Of a DNA stretch of 55,988 nt, positions 27,481 to 35,925 are shown piece after piece. Each line of letters starts with the position of its first letter. The stretch's first letter is position 1. The stretch comes from an uncultured Gemmatimonadota bacterium. Its GTDB lineage: Bacteria > Gemmatimonadota > Gemmatimonadetes > Longimicrobiales > Longimicrobiaceae. The notes beneath the pieces were generated by a model. The model was not told the origin of the DNA, ran no database searches, and saw only the letters and a list, made by a program, of their open reading frames with translations. Location of the stretch: NCBI GenBank assembly GCA_902805735.1, contig CADCTW010000090.1:1-55988 (forward strand). Direction: 5' to 3'. The position numbers and the translations under genes are program-made.

Positions 27481-28241
27481 CGGCGGGCGCGGCTCCACAG
27501 CACGCGCCCCACCACGCGCAGCAGGTCGCCCAGCCGCACGTCGGCCAGGCAGGCGAGCTCTTCGCCCCGCGCGTGGCCGGGGTTGCGCTGGACGAAGAAG
27601 CGCACGTGCGGGTTGCGGAGGAGGGCGTCGTCCACCGGCGCCACGCCGTCGCGCACGCGCTCGTGCGGCGTGCGGTAGAGGACGCGGCTGGACGCGGGAT
27701 CGTACTCGCCGCCGAAGCGCTCGGCGGCCACGCGGTCCAGCGCCGCCCGCAGCCGCGGCAGGTCCGCGCGGTCGTGGCGGGGTACGGCGCGGGGGAAGGC
27801 GTTGGCCAGCAGGAGGTACGTCCGGTAGCCCTTGGAGATCAGGAACCAGTAGAGCGGGCGATGGGGATGGCGCAGCTTCAGGCGCAGCATCACCCGCACC
27901 CACTCCGCCTGGAGCTGCTTCTGCCCCCAGCACGCCCGGTCCACCACCGTGTCGCCCGAGAAGACCACCGTGGGGCGGCCCGGGAGGTCGTGCAGCGTGC
28001 GCAGGTGCAGCGTGGAGAAGCCCTTGAGCGCGCCCGTGTCCCGGTCGCGCAGCAGGATCACCCGGTGCTTTTCGGCCAGGTCGCGGTCGAAGCGCGCGCG
28101 GTCGCTCCCCTCGTAGAGCGCGTCGAATAGGGCGAACGCCGCATCGCGGGTGCCCGCGTCCAGCTCGTCCACGCGCACCGTTCTCGCCACCAGCTCGGCG
28201 GCGCGCGCGGGCGGAACGGTCCGTGTGAGCGCGAGAGTCAC
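27477..28241 (-). CDS. Conserved hypothetical protein, GNAT-like
   Basis: 254 residues, soluble. Segments such as ARFDRDLAEKHRVILLRDRD, TGALKGFSTLHLRTL and LYWFLISKGYRTYLLLANAF recall the strand-helix order of GNAT folds, but no acetyl-CoA loop is clear, so the call is tentative. The GTG start at 28241 begins the first conserved-looking segment. It overlaps the GH3 gene by four bases, which implies that the two proteins work in one pathway, perhaps as transferase partner of the adenylating enzyme. This last point is inference. Confidence 0.55.
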   Translation of the reverse strand: MTLALTRTVPPARAAELVARTVRVDELDAGTRDAAFALFDALYEGSDRARFDRDLAEKHRVILLRDRDTGALKGFSTLHLRTLHDLPGRPTVVFSGDTVVDRACWGQKQLQAEWVRVMLRLKLRHPHRPLYWFLISKGYRTYLLLANAFPRAVPRHDRADLPRLRAALDRVAAERFGGEYDPASSRVLYRTPHERVRDGVAPVDDALLRNPHVRFFVQRNPGHARGEELACLADVRLGDLLRVVGRVLWSRARR

Positions 28242-28351
28242 AGGCGGCAGGGGGAAGGCGTGGACGAGCGGGTGGCGCGCTAAGTATGCAACCTCCCCCG
28301 CCCCCCGTCGATACGTATCGCTACGTACCGCCCCCGCCCCTCTACGTATTT

Positions 28352-28380
28352 CCTCTCCCTGTCTCTGTGCCTCGGTGTGA
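28352..28380. repeat. CACAGAG repeat, single diverged arm
   Basis: A CTCTCCCTGTCTCTGTGCCT-type arm without partner, in the 150-base gap between two minus-strand genes. The same gap has TACGTA words at 28315-28345 of unknown meaning. Confidence 0.6.
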
Positions 28381-28391
28381 TCCCACGCCGT

Positions 28392-31364
28392 TCACGCCGT
28401 CGCGATCATCGCGTCGATGCGATCGGACACGTCCGGCGCCGTCATGTCCCAGTAGTGCGTGTGCGCGCCGGCGCCGATGCACCCCTCGGACACTTCGACG
28501 TCGCCGTGACGGGTCGACGAGATGAAAAACGGTGCGGTGGTCTTCGCCTGATCGCCGCCCTTCGTGCGGTGATACCACTCCGTCAGCCACAGGGCTCGGC
28601 CCACGTAGTCGCCGCTCCGGTAGAGGTTCGCCCACCGCCGCACGCCGAGCAGGCGCGCGTCCGGAGTGCTCCCCCTTTCTTCCTCCCGCGGCTCGGCGGC
28701 GTCGCTCTCCGGCAGCGGGAGGATGCCATTTTCCGGACTCGCCCGCACCCACTGGTAGCGGTGGGGGAAGAAGCGCGAGAGGAGCTGCCGCAGAGGGTTC
28801 CCCATCGTGATGAGCGTGATGGGGATGCGGCCGGGCTCCCCCGGAGCGCCGAAGCCGAGCCGCGCGAGCGCCGGGTCGCCTCCCCTGGCGCGCTCGCGGC
28901 GGAGGAAGTGCAGCAGGTCGGCCGAGATCAGTGCGCCCAGGCTGTGCGCCACGATCACGACGCCGTCGTACGGCATGTCGCCCTCCGCGCCCGCCACGTG
29001 GCGGAGCAGCGACACGTAGCGTTCGCACACGAGCGCGCGGGGCGTGGCCTCAGGGGGCGTGGTACGCAGGTAGTTGTCCACATCCAGCATCACGTCCAGC
29101 GCGGACCCGCCGAACTTCACCAGGGCGCCCACGATCACCAGGGCCGAAGTCGCGATCAGCGTACCGGCCGTTCCCGCGGCAGCGTAGGTTCCAAGCTCCA
29201 GGCGGTCGTTCTGCGCCGGCAGCCACGTCAGGCCGAGCTCTCGGGACGCGGCTACCAAAGCCGAGTAAAGCAGGGGGATCAGCACCGCCGCGTAGATCAG
29301 GTGCGTGACCAGGCGCGTGGAATCGAGCCCGCGCGAGAGCCAGCGTCCCATCTCGCGTGTCCGGGGGTTCGTGCAGTCGGCCCGCGTGTTCCCCTCCGCC
29401 AGCACCGAGGGCACCGCCATCCACAGGAGGATGAGGACGGCGGCCAGCATCGGCACGGCCTGGATCGCCGCGGCCGGCGTGACGCTGTTGGCGATCAGCC
29501 CCTGGAAGTACTCGGGGACGGTGAAATCGGCCGAATCGTTCTGGGCCGCCAGGATTGCGGCGGAGTCCCCCTTCGCCAGCGTGGCCGTGTCCGCCCTCGC
29601 CAGAACCAGGTCCTTGCTGGCCAGGCCGGCGTCCCACACCCGCACTTTGTCCACGTCGGGGAGAAGGAACGGGATGTAGCGGGCGTACAGCGGGGCGGTC
29701 TGCACCGTGTCGATGTGCGAGAAGACTTCGAAACGCGAGACGGTGAACGAGAAGATTCCCGCCCAGGCGAGCAGCGTGAACCCGAGGAACGCCGCGGCCG
29801 AGAGCCCGATGGCCAGGCGTCCGGTGCGCAGCGCGGCCCGGCAGCGGCTCCAGCGTTCATCCTGCGCGAAGTCGGATCCCTTCTCCCGACGCGGGTCGTG
29901 CTTCGCGTCCCTGCGTACCACGAACCAGAGGATCACGAGCATGATGGAGAAGAGGACCAGCAGGATCCAGCAGACGCGGAGCAGCGCGAAGATGAGCTGC
30001 ATCGTATACAGCGTGGACAGCTCCATCCGCGGCACCACGTCCATCGTCGTGCGGAACTTCAGCATCCAGTAGGTGAAGGTGAGCAGCGAAAGCCCGTACG
30101 CCATGGTCGTCACGGGGAGCACCCCGGCGCGCAGTCGCTGGTACTTGGAGGCGACGAGGTGCGCGATGGCGCCTCCCACGACCCACCACGCGACGCTGAT
30201 GGCCGTGCCTATCCCGATGTCGTCCTGGTGGGACACCCGGTCGAGAACGAAGCCCCCGAGGAAGGCGAGCGCCACTCCGCCCGCGGCTGCCGCGAAGGGG
30301 AGCAGGCTCCAGGTGAGTGGCTTCGCGGGGACGTTCTTCTGCATCCAGTGGTACGCCAGCATCGCACCGCACACGCCCAGCACTGTGCTCACCGCGATCG
30401 CGGGCCCGTGCCGGTATCCCGCGATGGCGCCGGCGGGGATGACCCCGAAACCCACGATCAGCAGGACCAGGTTCAGCAGCGGGATCGGGAGCGTCAGCAG
30501 GGTTACCACCGCCTGCTGGAACCAGCGGATCACGTTCCACGGCCGCGACGGGTAGTCCAGCCTGGTGTCGTCCACCGCCTGCCGGCCCAGCGTTGCGATG
30601 TGCAGGAGGAGCTGGTACGCGGTGCCGAAAAACCCGAGCGCCCCCTGCGCCGGGCGCGAGTGGTCAGCCCAGTACACCTCGTACACGTCGACCTCGCGCT
30701 CGTCGGGGTCCTCGTGCCGGTCGGCGGCGGGGTGCGCCTCCGCGTCCGTGTCCACCGGCACGCCCGGTCCGCCCCGGCGCAGGCTGCGCAGCACTGTCGT
30801 CACGTACGAGCGAGCGCTCCCATCCGGGTCGTGGTCGCGCAACTGCATGTGCATGAAGTGGTATCCGAGCTCGCCCGCGGCCTCGTCAGGTTCGGCGGGG
30901 GGGGCTTGCGGCGGTCGCCCCGTCTCTGTGCGCACCTCGTCCTGCGGCGCGCCGGGCGCCTCCGCACGCCGTTCCAGCGTGTTCTCGATGTAGTCGCGCT
31001 TCGACCGTATCTGCCACAGCCCGTGAGTCCGTTTTTCGGGCTTTCGCGGCGTGCCGTTGGAAGCGGTCTCCGGAACGGCTGGCGGCTGGGCCGCGGCGGC
31101 GACCGCCGCTCCCCCGTCGGGAGCAGCGCGAGGTGTCATCGGCGCGCCGTCGCTCCCCTGCACGGCGTCGCTGCGCGGGCGGATCACGGGGAACTGCGGG
31201 AGGTGCACCTCGTGGGTGACGAAAGGCGTGTACTTGCCGTGCCGCGTCCCCGGGCGCTCGCCGTGCTGCACGAGCAGGGAGGCGATCGCCGCGTTGGACT
31301 CGTTCGGCTTCTGGTCGGCGACGCCGTGCACGGCGATCACCGCGATTCGCTTGCGCGGGGGCAT
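28392..31364 (-). CDS. Large membrane protein with split alpha/beta-hydrolase motifs
   Basis: 990 residues. The N-terminus RIAVIAVHGVADQ (5-17) looks like the first strand and oxyanion loop of a lipase or PGAP1-like hydrolase. Some 700 residues later VVIVAHSLGALIS gives a nucleophile elbow (G/A-H-S-L-G), followed by a strand and ITMGNPLRQL. Between them are several hydrophobic helices, from about residue 210 to 700 (for example AVVTLLTLPIPLLNLVLLIV). So the hydrolase fold seems interrupted by a membrane domain. A final His (HTHYWDM) could complete the triad. No named family is certain. The gene stands alone. Confidence 0.6.
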   Translation of the reverse strand: MPPRKRIAVIAVHGVADQKPNESNAAIASLLVQHGERPGTRHGKYTPFVTHEVHLPQFPVIRPRSDAVQGSDGAPMTPRAAPDGGAAVAAAAQPPAVPETASNGTPRKPEKRTHGLWQIRSKRDYIENTLERRAEAPGAPQDEVRTETGRPPQAPPAEPDEAAGELGYHFMHMQLRDHDPDGSARSYVTTVLRSLRRGGPGVPVDTDAEAHPAADRHEDPDEREVDVYEVYWADHSRPAQGALGFFGTAYQLLLHIATLGRQAVDDTRLDYPSRPWNVIRWFQQAVVTLLTLPIPLLNLVLLIVGFGVIPAGAIAGYRHGPAIAVSTVLGVCGAMLAYHWMQKNVPAKPLTWSLLPFAAAAGGVALAFLGGFVLDRVSHQDDIGIGTAISVAWWVVGGAIAHLVASKYQRLRAGVLPVTTMAYGLSLLTFTYWMLKFRTTMDVVPRMELSTLYTMQLIFALLRVCWILLVLFSIMLVILWFVVRRDAKHDPRREKGSDFAQDERWSRCRAALRTGRLAIGLSAAAFLGFTLLAWAGIFSFTVSRFEVFSHIDTVQTAPLYARYIPFLLPDVDKVRVWDAGLASKDLVLARADTATLAKGDSAAILAAQNDSADFTVPEYFQGLIANSVTPAAAIQAVPMLAAVLILLWMAVPSVLAEGNTRADCTNPRTREMGRWLSRGLDSTRLVTHLIYAAVLIPLLYSALVAASRELGLTWLPAQNDRLELGTYAAAGTAGTLIATSALVIVGALVKFGGSALDVMLDVDNYLRTTPPEATPRALVCERYVSLLRHVAGAEGDMPYDGVVIVAHSLGALISADLLHFLRRERARGGDPALARLGFGAPGEPGRIPITLITMGNPLRQLLSRFFPHRYQWVRASPENGILPLPESDAAEPREEERGSTPDARLLGVRRWANLYRSGDYVGRALWLTEWYHRTKGGDQAKTTAPFFISSTRHGDVEVSEGCIGAGAHTHYWDMTAPDVSDRIDAMIATA

Positions 31365-31407
31365 GGAGGGGCTGGAGCTTAGTGGGAACAGGGGTGCTAC
31401 GAGGCGC

Positions 31408-31427
31408 GCGGCGAAAAGGTTCGCCGC
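31408..31427. terminator. Hairpin after the YdeI-like gene
   Basis: GCGGCGAA and TTCGCCGC pair around a four-base loop, 19 bases beyond the YdeI-like stop on the minus strand. There is no T-run on that strand, so a terminator role is only suggested by position. Confidence 0.3.
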
Positions 31428-31445
31428 ACATTTGTTTGGATGGGC

Positions 31446-32042
31446 TCAGGCGTGGATTTTCTCGTTCCGCGCCAGCATCGCGACGAGCGTCTCGATGCGG
31501 CGGGCACGGGTCTCGGGCTTCTTGGCGGTCTGGATGCGGAAGAGGACGGCGTAGCGGTTGGCGCCGTTCAGGGTGGCGAAGAAGTCGCGGGCGGCGGGAT
31601 CGGCGTCCAGCGCGGCCTGGAAGTCGTCCGGCACGGTGGCGTTGCGCTGCGAGTCGTACGCGGCGTCCCAGCGGCCGTCCTCTTTCGCGCGCTCCACCTC
31701 GCGGAGGCCGGCGGGCTTCATCCGCCCCGCGAGCGCCGCCACCTTGTCGCGGTTCACCCTGGACCACAGGCTCCGCTTGCCGCGGGGCGTGAACTTCTGG
31801 ATCCAGGAATCCCCGTCCCAGCTCTTCTTCTGGCTGTCGATCCACCCGTAGCAGAGCGCCTCGTCCAGCGCCTCGGCGTAGGACAGGGAGCGGATGGGCG
31901 CGTCCTTTTTGGCGAGCCGCAGCCAGACCCCCGGCGCATCCGCGTGGTGCTCCTCCAGCCACGCGGCCCACGCGGCGGGATCTTCGAAGAGGATGACGGG
32001 AAGCTCCGGGGCGGGCTTCGCGGGTATGGCCGGCGGGGTCAT
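31446..32042 (-). CDS. YdeI/OmpD-associated family protein
   Basis: 198 residues. The family pattern is clear: WAAWLEEHHADAPGVWLRLA, SYAEALDEALCYGWIDSQKK, WIQKFTPRGKRSLWSRVNRD and the closing FATLNGANRYAVLFRIQTAK and ARRIETLVAMLARNEKIHA. Members are cytoplasmic proteins reported around bacteriocin or peptide stress, and their biochemical role is not settled. The start ATG at 32042 overlaps the stop of the MmcQ-like gene by four bases (ATGA), so the two are co-translated, an arrangement common for these families. Confidence 0.85.
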   Translation of the reverse strand: MTPPAIPAKPAPELPVILFEDPAAWAAWLEEHHADAPGVWLRLAKKDAPIRSLSYAEALDEALCYGWIDSQKKSWDGDSWIQKFTPRGKRSLWSRVNRDKVAALAGRMKPAGLREVERAKEDGRWDAAYDSQRNATVPDDFQAALDADPAARDFFATLNGANRYAVLFRIQTAKKPETRARRIETLVAMLARNEKIHA

Positions 32043-32398
32043 TCCGCGACGAGCGCCTGGAGCTTCTTGGGGGCGAGGATGCAGTAGGATTGGACGGCCA
32101 GGGAGCGCAGCTCGGCGTCGTCCACCGCATCCAGGTAGATTCCGATCCACCCCTTCACCCCCACGTAGGGCGGCACGAAGAACTTGTCCGGCTCGGCTCG
32201 CACCAGCATCTGCTGCACGCCCACGGGCGCCGCGCACCACAGCCCGTCGCGCCCGCCGCCGTGGTGCGTGCGCGCGCTGGCGAACATCGCGAAGAGCCGC
32301 TTGCGCACGCGGAAGGTGGGCTCGCCCCACGCCTCCTGCTCGAACGCCTCGGGAAGCGCCAGGCAGGCGGCGCGTGCACGTGCCAGCGAATCGCTCAG
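32039..32398 (-). CDS. MmcQ/YjbR-family DNA-binding-like protein
   Basis: 119 residues if it starts at the CTG at 32398. Family marks are ACLALPEAFEQEAWGEPTFR, VRKRLFAMF, EPDKFFVPPYVGVKGWIGIY and the final AVQSYCILAPKKL. The fold is a double-wing type similar to CyaY; the cellular role is unknown. No ATG, GTG or TTG lies at the expected N-terminus. AGAGGAG, contributed by the adjoining repeat arm, stands six bases before the CTG, which makes it the best candidate. Longer frames would translate the repeat itself. Confidence 0.7.
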   Translation of the reverse strand: MSDSLARARAACLALPEAFEQEAWGEPTFRVRKRLFAMFASARTHHGGGRDGLWCAAPVGVQQMLVRAEPDKFFVPPYVGVKGWIGIYLDAVDDAELRSLAVQSYCILAPKKLQALVAE

Positions 32399-32405
32399 AA
32401 CGACT

Positions 32406-32432
32406 CCTCTGTGTCTCTGTGTCTCTGTGTGA
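32406..32432. repeat. CACAGAG repeat, single arm
   Basis: A CCTCTGTGTCTCTGTGTCTC-type arm in the divergent gap between the MmcQ-like and DACNV-like genes. Its minus-strand end gives the AGAGGAG ribosome site of the former. Confidence 0.75.
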
Positions 32433-32511
32433 GGTCGCTGTTTCTTTTCGCCTGCCGGGTGCATTATAAAGACGACCCACGTGAACAGACAGGGACCCGC
32501 AGCCGCGCAGC

Positions 32512-33663
32512 ATGATCGACCAGACACGCAGGAAGCCCGGCTACCCCGCGGCGCGCATCGTGGCGCCGACGGTGGTGGAGCAGCTGGAGGCCCACATGGG
32601 GCTGGCCCGCGAGCGCGGCGTCACCCGCTTCGCGCCGCAGCCGGACGCGCGCGTGGTGGAGGCGGTGATCAACGCGTCGTTCTGGGCGAGCCTGCGGCGC
32701 GAGGAGGGGCACTGGCCCCGCATCTCGCTCGCCTTCCTCCCGCCGGAGGAGGCGGAGCACGCCATGGTGCTGGAGCGCTGGCTTCCCCTCAACCCGCGCG
32801 AGCTCGCTCGGCTGGCCCCGGCCGTGGAGGGCCCCGGCACCCACCTGGGCGTGTGGGCGGACGGCGAGGCGCTGCGCGTGTGGGGCACCACGCGGCGGGT
32901 GCCCACCCTGTGCTTCGTGCTGGAAGTGGCCGAGCCCGGCCTGCTGGTGGTCAAGTACCGCCGCGGCGACGAGTTCGACAAGTACGGCACCATCGCCGTG
33001 CTGGAGGGCGAGCGGATCAAGGTGGTGGACGAGGCGGGCGGGAGCCTTCCCGACTGCCCCACGCTGCTGACGGCGCTGCTGGGCTTCGAGGCCGCGGCGC
33101 CGGCCGTGGGCCCCACCAACGTGCTCACGCAGCTCGCCGTCTCCATGCGCGAGCACGGACGCGGCGGCTCGCTCCTGGTGGTCCCGGGCGACGGCGAGGG
33201 GTGGCTCGCCTCGGCCGCGCGCCCCATCCCGTACCCCGTCACGCCCTTCGCCGACCTCGCGGGCCTGCTGGAGAGCCCCACGGAGGCACGCGCCCTCCCC
33301 GCCTGGCGCGAGGCCTTCCGCCGCTCGGTGGACGCGGTGGCGCGCCTCACCGCGGTGGACGGCGCCACCGTCCTCAACGAGCGCTACGAGCTGCTGGCCT
33401 TCGGGGTGAAGATCGTGCGCAAGCGGGGAAGCGCCCGCGTGGAGCGCGTCACCGTCACCGAGCCCGTGGTGGGGAACGAGCCCACCGTGGTCGATCCCTC
33501 CCGGCTCGGCGGCACGCGCCACCTTTCCGCCGTGCAGTTCGTCCACGACCAGCGCGACGCCCTGGCCCTGGTCGCCTCGCAGGACGGACGCTTCACGGTC
33601 TTTGCCTGGTCTCCCTGCGAGAACATGGTGCACGCGCACCGGATTGATACGTTGCTGATGTAG
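32512..33663 (+). CDS. DACNV-type probable sensor protein
   Basis: 383 residues, soluble. The C-terminal part carries GGTRHLSAVQFVHDQRDALA (about 343-362) followed by LVASQDGRFTVFAW, closely similar in pattern to the GTRHRAA core of DisA diadenylate cyclase domains; the DACNV family comprises presumed non-catalytic nucleotide-sensing relatives. The catalytic DGA motif of DisA is replaced by VDGATVLNERYELLAFGVKI, of which DGA is in fact retained, so activity cannot be excluded. Residues 1-330 hold earlier alpha-beta segments. The ATG at 32512 begins MIDQTRRKPGYPAARI. Function: likely ligand sensing. Confidence 0.65.
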   Translation: MIDQTRRKPGYPAARIVAPTVVEQLEAHMGLARERGVTRFAPQPDARVVEAVINASFWASLRREEGHWPRISLAFLPPEEAEHAMVLERWLPLNPRELARLAPAVEGPGTHLGVWADGEALRVWGTTRRVPTLCFVLEVAEPGLLVVKYRRGDEFDKYGTIAVLEGERIKVVDEAGGSLPDCPTLLTALLGFEAAAPAVGPTNVLTQLAVSMREHGRGGSLLVVPGDGEGWLASAARPIPYPVTPFADLAGLLESPTEARALPAWREAFRRSVDAVARLTAVDGATVLNERYELLAFGVKIVRKRGSARVERVTVTEPVVGNEPTVVDPSRLGGTRHLSAVQFVHDQRDALALVASQDGRFTVFAWSPCENMVHAHRIDTLLM

Positions 33664-33710
33664 ACAGAAGTCCTGAGTGCTAAGTCCTGAGTGCTGAACT
33701 GCAGTTACCA

Positions 33711-33766
33711 GGCACTAGGCACTAGGCACTAGGCACTAGGCACTAGGCACTAGGCACCAGGCACTC
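33711..33766. repeat. 7-bp tandem repeat GGCACTA
   Basis: Six perfect units and two variants (GGCACCA, GGCACTC) run head to tail. The left flank has two copies of AGTCCTGAGTGCT and the right flank ends GGCACTCAGGAC, an approximate inverse, so the whole may fold. It lies between the DACNV-like and metalloprotease genes; nothing else is seen in the gap 33664-33882. Confidence 0.9.
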
Positions 33767-33882
33767 AGGACCCAGGACTCCGGTCACCTGGGCACCTGGC
33801 ACGCTGTGCAGTGTACCACGGCCCGCAAGATGCAGCTTGCCCGCCTGCCGACCGGCCGGCGATGAACTCCGCGAGGACCAAG

Positions 33883-35541
33883 ATGAAACGCCTCCTGCCC
33901 GTCCTTCTGCTGGCGCTGGCCGCCGCGTGCGAGCGCAACCCCACGGCCACCGAGAACCTCGAAGTGGGGGAAGTGCTCTCGCTCAACGTCAATGGCGTGG
34001 ACGTCTGCGACAAGCCCACCAACCGGCAGGCGCGCGTGGTCGCGGTCGGGGAGCACGCGGCGGTGCTGGCGGACCTCCAGAACCCGGCCAACGGCTTCAC
34101 CGAAGCGGAGTACCAGGTCTTCGCGGACGAGTTCGACCGCATCGTGTGGCCCACGGTCACCGAGAACTTCGGCACCCCGGGCGACATCGACCGCAACCGC
34201 AAGGTCCTCATCCTGTTCACCAGCGCCGTCAACCAGCTCACGCCCGCCGGCGCGGACTACATCGTGGGGGGCTTCTTCTTCTCGCGCGACCTGTTCCCCA
34301 CGCGGGACAAGAACGGGATCGGGGGTTGCGCGTCGAGCAACCAGCGCGAGCTGTTCTACCTGCTGGCGCCGGACCCGTCGGGCACCATCAACGGCAACTC
34401 GCGCAGCAAGGGCTACGTGCGCAACTCCACCTTCGGCACGCTGGCGCACGAGTTCGAGCACCTGGTGAACGCGTCGCGCCGCCTGTACGAGAACGACGCG
34501 CCGGACTTCGAGGAGACGTGGCTGGACGAGGGGCTCGCCCACATCGCCGAGGAGCTCTCCTTCTACCGCGCCTCCGGGCTGGGGCCGCGGCAGAACATCG
34601 CGCTGACGTCCGCGTTCTTCCCCACGAAGCAGCGCATCGACGCGTTCAACCAGTACGCCATCTCCAACTTCGGCCGTCTCGGCGAGTACCTGGAAGAGCC
34701 GGAGAACCAGTCCCCCATCCAGTCCGACGACGACCTGGCCACCCGCGGCTCGGCCTGGCAGTTCCTGCGCTACGCCGCGGACCAGAAGGGGGGCGACGAG
34801 CAGCAGATCTGGCAGTCGCTCACCAACTCCAAGCTCAGCGGCATCGCCAACCTGACGGCCGTGCTGGGCGACCCCATCCCCCTGCTGCAGAACTGGGGCG
34901 TGGCCAACTACACGGACGACGCGGTCCCCGTCCCCGCGGCCTTCACGCATCCGAGCTGGAACTACCGGCTGGTGCTCGCCAACGACGCGTTCGGGGGCTT
35001 CCGTCTGCGCACCATCCCCCTGGCGAACGGGGCCCCCAGCACGCTGAGCATCGTGGCGGGGTCGCAGGCGTACCTGCGCTTCCGTGTGCTCCCGGGGCTC
35101 CGTGCGGACGTGCGCACCAGCACGCCGGGAACCACGGTGGCCGGCGCCTGCACCCCCGTGTCGCTCACGGTGGGCCAGGTGTACCAGAACACCGCCGCGG
35201 CCGCCGCCGCCCTCTGCCTGGACGGGGGCGTGGAGGGCGCGGAGTACACCATGATCCCGTTCCACGGCTCCACCAGCGCCACGGCGCGCACGCAGCTCAC
35301 GGTCACCGCCACGGGCATCGGCCCGGTGGTGGGCCCGCCGAACCCGTCGCGCTCCTCCACGGGGCCCACGCTGGAGAGCGCCGCCTCGCTGCGCACCCGC
35401 GTGGACGGCGGCTTCGAGGCGCGCCTGCGCGACCGCGAGCGGGAGGCGCTGCGCCCGCTCCTCGGCCGCGGGGCGTCGCGCTCGGCGTCGGCGGACCCGG
35501 CGGCGCCCGAGGTGCGGATCTCGGTGGTCCGCACGAAGTAG
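33883..35541 (+). CDS. Lipoprotein metalloprotease, M30 (hyicolysin)-like
   Basis: 552 residues. The signal peptide KRLLPVLLLALAAAC ends in the lipobox AAAC with Cys near residue 16. The zinc motif is HEFEH in TFGTLAHEFEHLVNASRRLY (about 185-204), followed 20-25 residues later by ETWLDEGLAHIAEEL, whose glutamates are placed as in M30 and gluzincin-like peptidases. The C-terminal 200 residues are beta-rich with Ser/Thr linkers and a basic end. Expected to be surface or periplasmic. ATG 33883 is chosen over one 21 bases upstream because GAGGA lies before it and the signal peptide begins there. Confidence 0.75.
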   Translation: MKRLLPVLLLALAAACERNPTATENLEVGEVLSLNVNGVDVCDKPTNRQARVVAVGEHAAVLADLQNPANGFTEAEYQVFADEFDRIVWPTVTENFGTPGDIDRNRKVLILFTSAVNQLTPAGADYIVGGFFFSRDLFPTRDKNGIGGCASSNQRELFYLLAPDPSGTINGNSRSKGYVRNSTFGTLAHEFEHLVNASRRLYENDAPDFEETWLDEGLAHIAEELSFYRASGLGPRQNIALTSAFFPTKQRIDAFNQYAISNFGRLGEYLEEPENQSPIQSDDDLATRGSAWQFLRYAADQKGGDEQQIWQSLTNSKLSGIANLTAVLGDPIPLLQNWGVANYTDDAVPVPAAFTHPSWNYRLVLANDAFGGFRLRTIPLANGAPSTLSIVAGSQAYLRFRVLPGLRADVRTSTPGTTVAGACTPVSLTVGQVYQNTAAAAAALCLDGGVEGAEYTMIPFHGSTSATARTQLTVTATGIGPVVGPPNPSRSSTGPTLESAASLRTRVDGGFEARLRDREREALRPLLGRGASRSASADPAAPEVRISVVRTK

Positions 35542-35632
35542 CGCCGTGAAGGTGGCGGAAACGGGCGCATCGTGTTATCCTTGGTCCCTGCAAGGGTTTG
35601 CGCCTGTTCTCCTCCACCGTGGCCATCTCCAG

Positions 35633-35854
35633 ATGGATCTTCTCACGGGCCTCCTGGGCCTGCTGCTCGAGTACCACGAAGACGAAGAGTGCGACTGCAG
35701 CCGCGCGGGCACCTGCCGCTGCTGCCTCACGCGTGTCGCGCTGGCCGAGGCGGCCCGCACGTATCCCGAGGAGTTCCGGGGCGCCGAGGGGGCCTGGTGG
35801 CGGGAGCTGGAGGCCCGGTTCGCGCCGAAGCGGAAGCGGCTCACGAGGGCCTGA
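35633..35854 (+). CDS. Small Cys-rich hypothetical protein
   Basis: 73 residues. The core EECDCSRAGTCRCCLTR holds five cysteines in fifteen residues, arranged CxC-x6-CxCC, which suggests a small metal site or disulphide knot. The N-terminal MDLLTGLLGLLLEYHEDEE is an amphipathic helix and the C-terminus is basic. No ribosome site is strong; a GTG at 35546 in frame is an alternative start giving 29 more residues. It follows the metalloprotease gene by 91 bases on the same strand. I do not recognise the family. Confidence 0.45.
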   Translation: MDLLTGLLGLLLEYHEDEECDCSRAGTCRCCLTRVALAEAARTYPEEFRGAEGAWWRELEARFAPKRKRLTRA

Positions 35855-35863
35855 AAAGAAGTC

Positions 35864-35925
35864 TCACACAGAGACACAGAGGCACAGAGATGAAGTTATC
35901 TCTGTGCCTCCGTGTTTCTGTGTGA
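35864..35925. repeat. CACAGAG hairpin repeat, full copy
   Basis: Arms pair with two mismatches around a short loop, between convergent genes. It also supplies the last codons and stop of the minus-strand gene at 35896. Confidence 0.9.
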
